From the NCBI RefSeq assembly GCF_001904725.1, contig NZ_MRCE01000038.1, positions 1 through 63,286 on the forward strand: 63,286 bases of DNA. The letters run 5' to 3'. The stretch's first letter is position 1. The number at the start of each line of letters is the position of its first letter. Of the stretch, positions 16,399-23,318 are shown in pieces. The DNA comes from Phormidium ambiguum IAM M-71 (GTDB lineage: Bacteria; Cyanobacteriota; Cyanobacteriia; Cyanobacteriales; Aerosakkonemataceae). The notes below the pieces were generated by a model. The model was not told where the DNA came from. It made no database searches and saw nothing but the letters and a program-made list of their open reading frames with translations. A program made the position numbers and the translations under genes.

Positions 16399-16977
16399 AT
16401 GTCAATACGCTACCGTATGGTTAAGAAGAATCAGGTTTCCCAGCTTGGACAGCAAGACTGGATCGGCTTAGGGCTAAAAGTTTTAGCACAGAGCGGAGTT
16501 GAAGCAGTGCGAGTTGAGCCACTTGCTAAATTGCTGAATGTGACGAAAGGTAGTTTCTACTGGCATTTCAATAATCGGGAAGAGCTTTTAGAAGCAATCT
16601 TGAAAGAATGGGTTAATCGTGAAACCGATAGCATTATTGAGCAAGTTGAGGCGGCAGGCGGCGATGCTTCAGCAAAACTGCTTCTCTTGTTTGAACTGGC
16701 AATCCGAGATGATGGTCAAGTCGAGAATGCAATTCGCGCTTGGGCAGCTAATGATTCTAGAGTTGCTGCAATTCTTGACCAAGTTGATCGACATCGTTTC
16801 GACTACACGAGGAATTTATTTTTAGCGGTTGGCTTCGCACCATTTGAGGCGACGGTACGCGCACGGATGGTTTATTACTCGCTAATTGGCGAATTCGTCC
16901 TTGGTACTCGGACTGATCGGGCCGAACGGTTAGCCGAGGTACGCCTCCAGCATCTTATTCTGACGCGCCGAGATTAG
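16399..16977 (+). CDS. TetR-family transcriptional regulator
   Basis: 192 residues. The N-terminal TetR helix-turn-helix is clear: VEAVRVEPLAKLLNVTKGSF followed by YWHFNNREELLEAIL. The C-terminal ligand-binding domain is typical of the class. Two starts are possible: ATG 16399, or ATG 16417, which lies inside operator copy 2; neither has a clear Shine-Dalgarno. Divergence from the DUF6463-like gene and two identical near-palindromes imply autorepression and control of that gene. The pair sits between two attC-like sites, suggesting it moves as a cassette. Confidence 0.88.
   Translation: MSIRYRMVKKNQVSQLGQQDWIGLGLKVLAQSGVEAVRVEPLAKLLNVTKGSFYWHFNNREELLEAILKEWVNRETDSIIEQVEAAGGDASAKLLLLFELAIRDDGQVENAIRAWAANDSRVAAILDQVDRHRFDYTRNLFLAVGFAPFEATVRARMVYYSLIGEFVLGTRTDRAERLAEVRLQHLILTRRD
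16405..16423. promoter_or_regulatory. Putative TetR operator, copy 2
   Basis: Identical to the 19-bp element at 16357-16375, 48 bp away. It overlaps the first codons of the regulator, so binding would block its own expression. Confidence 0.6.
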
Positions 16978-17012
16978 AGATCGAGACAGCCTACACGAAA
17001 AATATGAAGCAA

Positions 17013-17100
17013 CCTAACGCTCCCGTTCACCCGTCGCAGACACCCTTTCGGACTCACCGCTCGCCCTGATTCGGACGGTGTGCGGCGGACTTGTTAGCTG
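17013..17100 (+). repeat. attC-like site 2
   Basis: Starts CCTAACGCTCCCGTTCACCC and ends GGCGGACTTGTTAGCTG, 88 bp like site 1, 36 bp after the TetR stop. It shares internal segments with site 1 (CACCCG near the left arm and TTTCGGACTCA in the centre). The arms pair less well than in site 1. The ends fit CCTAAC and GTTAGC core boxes. Confidence 0.5.
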
Positions 17101-17324
17101 GCTGGCGTAGACTTTAATCTCAATTGCGCGTTCGCGTAGCAAATCGCATCTGCCAAAAAAGATTCGGTTTGCATCGCTGGTTTGAGACGCTGCCAAAATA
17201 ACTGCATCGCTGTTGGATAGTAGGGAAATACAATTCAATATTAGAAACGAACTATGGCAATAGCTCGTCCCTAAAAAATTTATCTTTGAATGACTAAAGA
17301 AATGAAAATACTGATAAATAAAAA
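17101..17324. other. Stretch after attC-like site 2
   Basis: No supportable gene. A 74-codon minus frame here overlaps the attC-like site and has no family resemblance. Confidence 0.35.
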
Positions 17325-17726
17325 TTAGTTAGACCTAATAACTCGCTCCTCTTTAATCACCCGATTATTCCTGACAATGGTAAGAGAAGCACCGTTAACG
17401 ATGTATTCATATTGTCCGTTGGTTGCCACAAATCCCGTTCCTTCTTCCACAATAACAGATAGAGTAATAGCATTTCCATTGCGTTTACTAATGCCGTTGT
17501 AAAAGTATTTACCGCGCCGCGACGCACAAATATGAACTCGATAATTAGCGGTTTCAAAATAGTTAACGCTTCTCCAGCCTCGGCGACTACAAAAACTTGG
17601 TATCGATGACTTAAAATTGTCAGACTGTTTGAGTGCGTTGGTGGTAGAGTTCGCACTGCTGGCTTGAGGAACACCTACCGATGTGGCCAATACTAAGCAA
17701 GTACCTAATAATTTTTTGGAGTACAC
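17325..17726 (-). CDS. Small secreted protein, beta-rich
   Basis: 133 residues with a signal peptide (KKLLGTCLVLATSVGVPQ, cleavage near ASSANS). The mature region has two cysteines (FCSRRGWRS, HICASRRG) and strand-like repeats ending in NGQYEYIVNGASLTIVRNNR. This ending parallels that of the protein at 27146-27523 (NGTYQYWVWDG, KLEVYRNDR). Function unknown; exported. Confidence 0.68.
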   Translation of the reverse strand: MYSKKLLGTCLVLATSVGVPQASSANSTTNALKQSDNFKSSIPSFCSRRGWRSVNYFETANYRVHICASRRGKYFYNGISKRNGNAITLSVIVEEGTGFVATNGQYEYIVNGASLTIVRNNRVIKEERVIRSN

Positions 17727-17827
17727 AAAAGGGTGATTTTAATCGCCGCAGACACCAGCTATAATTGACAGGCTTCATAATGGCAGCCATCAGCAGTGGT
17801 TGCGCTCTCAGTAAGTTAGGTATTTCA

Positions 17828-18721
17828 ATGAAATCTAGTAACGCTGAATTATTCGCACAACTGACAGAAGTAACAAAAGATTTAGAATTTCCTATAAGTT
17901 GTTCAACGAATCCTATTCAACCTTTTATCTGGGAGGTAGAAACCCAAGGGGAGTTTAATATAGAAAACTTACTCAAAACTGCAACTCCTGATTTTTCGGA
18001 GTACAGTGAAGGCGGGAAAATTCTGCGAAATGGAGATTTAGAAGCATATTTACAGTTGGTTTGATCACAGGCTCTTCTTCACAGTCCAGACACCTTACAA
18101 AAATATCAAACATTCCTTGATTTACTACAGTCTCATTTAACAAATTTAGAATTATTGAAGATTCGCACATTACACGACCCAAAAGATAACTTTCACATTA
18201 TTATTGGCATGACCGCATCAGGGGAATGGGTGGGAATTTCAGCGAATATTCCTGCCGATAGTGAAGACTGCGGACAAATGGCAATATATAACTCCGAACA
18301 AATTTTTGTCAATCAATATCAACCAGAAAACGAAGCTACAGCTAATTTGGTTGATAGATTACAACAAATTTCACAAGACTTAGATTTTTTTGAACCAGAA
18401 ATTTTTGGGTTTTATACAGATAAGGGTTGGACAGTGCGAGTTGGTGCAACCAGAGAATTTATGATTCATAGTTTATTAGAAGCCATTGGTTTTGCCAGAA
18501 CTTTTCCTGTATGTAAAATGTTTCATGAAGAGGAATATTATGATGAGGAAGAACTGTCAGATGCTCAAATTTATTTAGTTTTAGATGAAATTTTATCGGC
18601 AAATATTAGTAATTTACGTACTTATATGTTTGGCATGACAGTCTCTTATGTTTTTTATATTGTTGGTCAAACTTCCTCTAGTGACTGGGCTGGTGTCACT
18701 TCTTTAGCAGCTTGGGCTTAG
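17828..18721 (+). pseudogene. Tandem nuclease A inhibitor (NuiA)-like protein with in-frame stop
   Basis: A single frame from ATG 17828 to 18721 is interrupted only by TGA at 18062-18064. Both halves resemble NuiA, the cytosolic inhibitor of the sugar-non-specific nuclease NucA. The first unit reads LFAQLTEVTKDLEFPISCS, PFIWEVE, then after the stop LQKYQTFLDLLQSHLTNLEL and GMTASGEWVGIS. The second unit begins NLVDRLQQISQDLDFFEPEI and ends FYIVGQTSSSDWAGVTSLAA. A two-domain arrangement is unusual, as known NuiA is single-domain. Either readthrough, a sequencing error or inactivation of unit one. From about 18155 the second unit could be translated alone. Confidence 0.7.
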
Positions 18722-18826
18722 TTATAAATAATATTTGCTTTAAAACCGACCGTTAGGTAGTTGTTTGGCAATCAATGAAGTCGTTAAAAGTAGAGAAAGT
18801 TGCGATGACGATTAGGAGTTTGAACT

Positions 18827-19089
18827 GTGAGTACACAGCAAGAGTATGAGGATGAGAACACCATGACTGCTTCAGGAGAAGAGCGGCAAGGCACCAAGAT
18901 GCTTAAGGTAGATGGCGATCGTCCTATTGATGAGAGTAATCTTCAAGTACAGTATGTTTTGTCAATGGTAGACGACCGATTGAAACGGATAAAGTTCAAG
19001 CTCGCAAAACGATTCCCATAGATGGGGAGCGTCCGATCGCTTCCGAGCATCCCGAATCCCCAGATATGATTCGAGACTACATTGACTAG
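18827..19089 (+). pseudogene. RPI-repeat protein, frameshifted
   Basis: GTG 18827 follows TTAGGAGT. The product contains a short repeat: VDGDRPIDESNLQVQ, then VDDR-PIETDKVQ and IDGERPIASEHPE, ending PDMIRDYID. The last two units are in a different frame, so a one-base shift lies near 18975. Small cyanobacterial proteins with repeated GxRPI motifs exist; their function is unknown to me. Confidence 0.5.
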
Positions 19090-19246
19090 GCCGCATCAAT
19101 TTCTATCTACTGACTGAGATTTTCAGGAAACTTTTAAAATCACCAAATGCGGTCGCGTAGCATTATCGTTTTTCACTTTTATATAATATTAAAAAGCTAT
19201 CGCTTTCCCAAATCTCTCGTGCGCTTGCTACTCATTCTTCTATTTT

Positions 19247-19456
19247 CTAATCTGGCAATTTCTCCGATTCTACAGTTAAAACATTAAGAGTATGCCTTAC
19301 TCTTTGCAACTTTTGTTGGCTAATATACTGTGCTAATCTAGCATTAATCTCCGCTAATTCTTCATTAAATTCTTGCATTTCCAAGTGAGTTTTTCGCAAA
19401 TTACTTAACAAGCGTTTTGAGGTTTTTGGATCTGGAATGCGTGGTTGGTTTGTCAT
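19247..19456 (-). CDS. Small coiled-coil protein
   Basis: 69 residues, charged and helical: RLLSNLRKTHLEMQEFNEEL then AEINARLAQYISQQKLQ, ending VLTVESEKLPD. No family recognised. A degenerate fragment of a relative (ending VLVLESQDLPN) is present at 50738-50812, so the gene belongs to a dispersed family. Confidence 0.55.
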   Translation of the reverse strand: MTNQPRIPDPKTSKRLLSNLRKTHLEMQEFNEELAEINARLAQYISQQKLQRVRHTLNVLTVESEKLPD

Positions 19457-19576
19457 AGCAGGTTCCCATAAGCTTGATTATACAAACTGCTAATCAAATT
19501 TTACCAACATTATTCCACTTTGGTTCCCACTGTCTAATCAAATCATCCTCTAACTTAATCCTATCAGCTTCCTGAT

Positions 19577-19735
19577 GGCAAAGATAGAATTAATCGAATT
19601 AACTACGAAATTAGCGTTTTACAAGCTTTGAGAGAAAGACTCAGTTGTAAAGAGATTTGGGTAGTAGGAGCATTTCGTTATGGGAATCCAGATCATGATT
19701 TACCTACTGATTTTGAACAACACCGTCATGAAATG
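19577..19735 (+). pseudogene. Tn3-family transposase fragment
   Basis: The frame reads GKDRINRINYEISVLQALRE followed by CKEIWVVGAFRYGNPDHDLP and TDFEQHR. This is the characteristic RxNRINYExxxLQALRxxLxCKEIWVxGAxRYxNPDxDLPxDF segment of Tn3-family TnpA. Only about 53 residues remain. It abuts a fragment of an unrelated minus-strand gene at about 19736. Confidence 0.85.
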
Positions 19736-19736
19736 A

Positions 19737-19888
19737 GCTGCTGTGAGCGCTCCTCCCGAACCAACCACCAGCAGAGGGAGGGATGCCGATGCTGCAACAG
19801 CGACACACAAGCGATCGATATCCATAGATATGGCGATCACATAAGTCTGAGCCAGTTGCTGAAGTTCTGTAGCGTAAGGCTTACCCAA
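19737..19888 (-). pseudogene. SIS-domain protein, N-terminal fragment
   Basis: From TTG 19888 (after AGGAGACA) the frame reads LGKPYATELQQLAQTYVIAI, then LPLLVVGSGGALTAAHFMT, the nucleotide-sugar-phosphate loop of SIS-domain proteins. The rest of the gene is gone at the junction with the Tn3 fragment. Confidence 0.6.
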
Positions 19889-20037
19889 AATGTGTCTCCT
19901 CTCCCTCCAAAGATTTACTAGCTTATTACAGATCAAAGGGAAATACCAGTTAGCGGTAAATTATCGATTTATATTCTACTGATATGGAGCTTATTAAAAA
20001 TTTATTTTTTTATTCATAATTGATATTTTGCATTCGT

Positions 20038-21474
20038 TTAACTCCGTTTATTAAACTCAAGTTGTCCAACATACTGATATTTACCATACTCTTCCTGACT
20101 ACTAAATAACTTGACTTCATAAGTTCCAGCATTAGGCAAAGGGCAAGATATTTCTGTTGATTCACGAGTACAGTTAGTGGAATTTGGTTGCCCCTTTAAT
20201 GCCCAACTAGCTTGCATAAAACGCTGACGTGGATTATTAATTTTAATTACAGCATTACCTGATACATCAGTTTGAGAACGAGTTGGCGAAAGCAACTTGA
20301 ATCCTTGCGCGAAAAATGCTGGTTGTAGCATTGGCTGACGGAGAAAATCGCCAAGACTCAAGGGGGTTGCCAGCAGTTGCCAATCTGCTTCTTTAGGGAA
20401 ATGGCTGATTATCATTACTTCTGGAGGAGTCAACAAATAGTCTGAACGATAGTTTTTTGTAAACCCCGAATCGTTCACATAACCGCTATCCCAAGTAGTA
20501 TCAATCAAATACCAATTTTCTTGGATTTTCGCGGCATTCCAAGCGTGTCCTTGTCCGCTCAAATCGCTAGTTCTTGTCCTTGCATCACCTGTAATATATA
20601 CAATTTCTTCACCTATACTTTTTCCTAATGCTTCTAACAGTTTGGCATACCCAGCACAGACAGCTTTTCGAGTATGAAATACTGTTTGAGCATCTTGAGA
20701 TGGACGAGGAATTTGTCCTAAATAAGCTGGCACATCATAAGTAATACGATCGGCTACATAATCATGTAGTGCCTTAATACGTAAAAATGGATCGGTTTCT
20801 TGAGCAGCAATGTATTGTGCTACTGATTCAATGCTAACTTCTACACTAGCAGGCATATTACTTACTGCTGGATGAATTGTACTACCTTCCCAAGGCCAAA
20901 AGCGCGAATTTTGCTGATTTTGTTGAGTAGGTTGTAGTGAAACAGGTAATTGTTGAAATGGGTCTTTTTTAGTTGGATTCGCGTATTGTTCAAAGGGATT
21001 TTTGCGTACTACTAAATATAATCCTTCTAGGGTATTCGCTGCTTTAAATAAAACTTGACGAATTACTTCAACTTGAGTACCCTTGAGATGATCTAGCATC
21101 CAATCCCCTCTAGTAGATAATGCTAAAAAACTGGTTTGAGGGCGTAATGCTAATAAGCTAGCAATAAATATTAAATTTAAAGCTAAGGTTCGTAAGGTTA
21201 AGCGATCGCTAAATGTCAGAATATTTGGTGTTTTCTTTTCACTATGTCGTCGTCGCCATCGTGAATTTAACTCCCAAGTAATAGGTAATAGAGGAAACAA
21301 TAATATCCCCGAAAATAAGGACAGCCACATTGGGCCATTTACATAAGCTACTAATGATGAAACTAGCCATACTCCTAAAACCGGAGTCAAATAGACTAGC
21401 AGTGTCATTACTAGCTTAATTATCAAAATTGGTAAGTCAAGGAAAATATACTTCATTATCCTAATCCTGTTCAA
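20038..21474 (-). CDS. Membrane-anchored transglutaminase-like cysteine protease
   Basis: 478 residues. Membrane helices lie at about 10-65 (LIIKLVMTLLVYLTPVLGVW and LWLSLFSGILLFPLLPIT-type stretch) and about 97-112. The transglutaminase-core domain spans about 225-335 with the catalytic triad C273 (KAVCAGYAKLLEALG), H310 (GHAWNAAKI) and D325 (IDTTWDSGY). A C-terminal beta domain from about 395 resembles an Ig-like module. The family cleaves or cross-links peptides; substrate unknown. Monocistronic; convergent with nothing nearby. Confidence 0.82.
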   Translation of the reverse strand: MNRIRIMKYIFLDLPILIIKLVMTLLVYLTPVLGVWLVSSLVAYVNGPMWLSLFSGILLFPLLPITWELNSRWRRRHSEKKTPNILTFSDRLTLRTLALNLIFIASLLALRPQTSFLALSTRGDWMLDHLKGTQVEVIRQVLFKAANTLEGLYLVVRKNPFEQYANPTKKDPFQQLPVSLQPTQQNQQNSRFWPWEGSTIHPAVSNMPASVEVSIESVAQYIAAQETDPFLRIKALHDYVADRITYDVPAYLGQIPRPSQDAQTVFHTRKAVCAGYAKLLEALGKSIGEEIVYITGDARTRTSDLSGQGHAWNAAKIQENWYLIDTTWDSGYVNDSGFTKNYRSDYLLTPPEVMIISHFPKEADWQLLATPLSLGDFLRQPMLQPAFFAQGFKLLSPTRSQTDVSGNAVIKINNPRQRFMQASWALKGQPNSTNCTRESTEISCPLPNAGTYEVKLFSSQEEYGKYQYVGQLEFNKRS

Positions 21475-21613
21475 CTCTTTGCCTTAATTACTCAGATTCA
21501 GCCAAAGCAGCTTTGGCAATCTGTGCTAACACAGAGGTTGAGTGAAAGGTTTGAGCTATTAATTAAAACCTAGCATTCCTGAATCTTCTTTTCCTATCGT
21601 ATTTTTACGGGTA

Positions 21614-22450
21614 TTGGTACAATTACAGTTGAAAATTTTTTGTAAAAACAACTCAAATAGAGTAATTACCAAAGTTATTAGTAAACCTTGGGATGTTAAG
21701 GTGCAGTGTGATTATGAGGAACACACGGCTGATGTAGAAGAAAATCAGATTTTAGCTTGGACTGTTTGGTGTATTACTCGGAGTGGTTTGTGTACGGAAC
21801 GGGTGTTACCAACTGTGCACCAAGCTTATCATTTGTTACAGGGTTTGGTGACTTTGCAGCCAAAGAGTCCGCAAGTTTGTGTGGGGCGACAGTACAACCG
21901 TTTGAATGAAGATTATCGATTATTACACACGCTTTGTCGATTTTTTTTGGAGCAAATTGGGCCGAGTTATGAAATGGGGGAGCGAGCGATGTTACCCTTT
22001 TTAGTTGATATGGCGCGGCTATACGAAAGGTTTGTTGCTGAGTGGTTGAAAGCACATCGGGAAACTATTTTATTGCCAGAGGGTTTAGATATTAAATCTC
22101 AAGAAAGATTGTACGTTTGTGAAGGGAAGGATATCTATTTTGATGTTGATTTGGTGTTGCAAGATGTAGCAACGGGGGTAGCTAAATATGTGTTGGATAC
22201 CAAGTACAAAGTTCCTACTGCACCTGCGTCGAGTGACATTGCTCAGGTGGTAGCTTATGCTGAGGCGAAGGGGTGTCAGGAGGGGATTTTGGTGTATGCG
22301 ATGGCTTTAGTTGAGCCGTTGGATATTAGGGTTGGTAGGATTAGAATTCGGAGTTTGACTTTTTGTTTGGCGGGTGATTTGGAGCAGGCGGGTTATAGTT
22401 TTTTGGGCGATTTGCTTTATACAGACATTCTCACAAAGAATATGTCGTAG
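21614..22450 (+). pseudogene. McrC-family protein, N-terminally truncated
   Basis: 278 residues matching the central and C-terminal parts of McrC: SKPWDVKVQCDYEEHTADVE, MLPFLVDMARLYERFVAEWL, then the PD-(D/E)xK-like site (DIYFDVDLVL, YVLDTKYK) and SDIAQVVAYAEAKGCQEGIL. McrC is the endonuclease partner of the McrB GTPase in modified-DNA restriction. About 120 N-terminal residues are missing: the frame opens with TTG 21614 at an arbitrary point and no McrB gene is present. Likely a remnant, though the nuclease core is complete. Confidence 0.75.
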
Positions 22451-22485
22451 CTGAAAAAAACCTATTAAATGCTGGAATTCAACCT

Positions 22486-22521
22486 TAGAATCCCCTTCAA
22501 TAAAAATAGAATCCCCTTCAA
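22486..22521 (+). repeat. 15-bp tandem direct repeat
   Basis: TAGAATCCCCTTCAA occurs at 22486-22500 and again at 22507-22521 in the gap after the McrC remnant. Significance unknown. Confidence 0.5.
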
Positions 22522-22571
22522 AAAATGATGGTCTTCCGTCAGGCTTGTTAGCCGCAGATGACTCTTTCAAC

Positions 22572-23141
22572 TCATCTACCCACAGCAGCTTTAAGCCGCT
22601 CTATTTCTTGAATCATTGCTTCTCGGAACCTTCTCTCTTGATTCAATGCCTCCACTAACTGCTGAGTGTGCTCCTTAAGGCGGTTTAATTCTTGTTGTAG
22701 TTGCTGCCACTGCCAAACGGTGGGCTGGTTAGTTAGTGGAGGTCGAGTTATAGACCCTGTTGGATAACCTCCACTAACTGCTGAGTGTGTTGACGTGGCG
22801 GCAGCCTTCTGCTCTTCTTCCTTTAACGCCAATAATTCCAATTGCTTAATTCGTCTGGTTAGAACTTGTATTTGATTGCGCCGTGCAATTGCAGCTTGAG
22901 CACGCTTGTATTTCGGACTTTTACGGATACCGAGATAACGTTTCATCTTTGCGGCTTTCTTTTTACCAGAACTTCTCGACTTGGGAGCAGCTTCCATCAG
23001 GCGGTAGTAGGTGTAATGCTTGCCACCTGGTTTGGGAACCACAAAACTCGATATCCAAGTGTTAGGTGCGGCTACTTCCCCTTCGGAAAAGATTTGTTCG
23101 ATTTGTTGATAGAGGGCGGCAATCCGGGCAGCGATGTCCAT
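22572..23141 (-). CDS. Coiled-coil protein with basic N-terminal half
   Basis: 189 residues: MDIAARIAALYQQIEQIF, then a basic segment RSSGKKKAAKMKRYLGIRK, and C-terminal helices WQWQQLQQELNRLKEHTQQL and EAMIQEIERLKAAVG. The middle contains a Pro/Thr-rich insert (SAVSGGYPTGSITRPPLTNQ) that is encoded by a 49-bp palindromic element (22731-22779), so the element appears to have entered the gene in frame. A second copy of the element lies just upstream of the start. Function unknown; DNA-binding is possible from the basic region. Confidence 0.6.
   Translation of the reverse strand: MDIAARIAALYQQIEQIFSEGEVAAPNTWISSFVVPKPGGKHYTYYRLMEAAPKSRSSGKKKAAKMKRYLGIRKSPKYKRAQAAIARRNQIQVLTRRIKQLELLALKEEEQKAAATSTHSAVSGGYPTGSITRPPLTNQPTVWQWQQLQQELNRLKEHTQQLVEALNQERRFREAMIQEIERLKAAVGR
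22731..22779. repeat. 49-bp element with 12-bp inverted ends, copy 1 (intragenic)
   Basis: AGTTAGTGGAGG at 22731-22742 and its exact complement CCTCCACTAACT at 22768-22779, separated by 25 bp. A further single CCTCCACTAACTGCTGAGTG arm occurs at 22649-22668; it shares 22 bp with the right arm and its flank here. Located in the coding region of the minus-strand coiled-coil gene. Confidence 0.75.
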
Positions 23142-23149
23142 ATCTCGTC

Positions 23150-23198
23150 AGTTAGTGGAGGAAGTTTGATTAACTCTATTATATCACCTCCACTAACT
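23150..23198. repeat. 49-bp element with 12-bp inverted ends, copy 2 (promoter region)
   Basis: The same 12-bp ends at 23150-23161 and 23187-23198, again with exactly 25 bp between, but the spacer sequence is unrelated to that of copy 1. It lies 8 bp upstream of the coiled-coil gene start, between it and the divergent helicase. Confidence 0.75.
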
Positions 23199-23318
23199 TT
23201 GGGGTAGGCTGTTTTGAAGCGATCGCCCCTACCCAAATCTGAACTGACCAAGGATAATAGATTGATTCAGATGTAAAGTGCGAAACTGATTAGCACTCTT
23301 CCTTATATTTGTAGAACT

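Noticed and set aside
17014-17238. 74-codon minus-strand frame
   Set aside because: It lies over the attC-like palindrome; composition reflects the repeat and not a protein.
21492-21569. Short plus-strand frame ending RLSERFELLIKT before the McrC remnant
   Set aside because: It looks like a protein C-terminus but is too short to assign; it might belong to a lost upstream partner, which I cannot show.
22649-23198. CRISPR array made of the repeated AGTTAGTGGAGG motif
   Set aside because: Repeats are too short (12 bp), alternate in orientation and lie in coding sequence; they form palindromic pairs, not an array.
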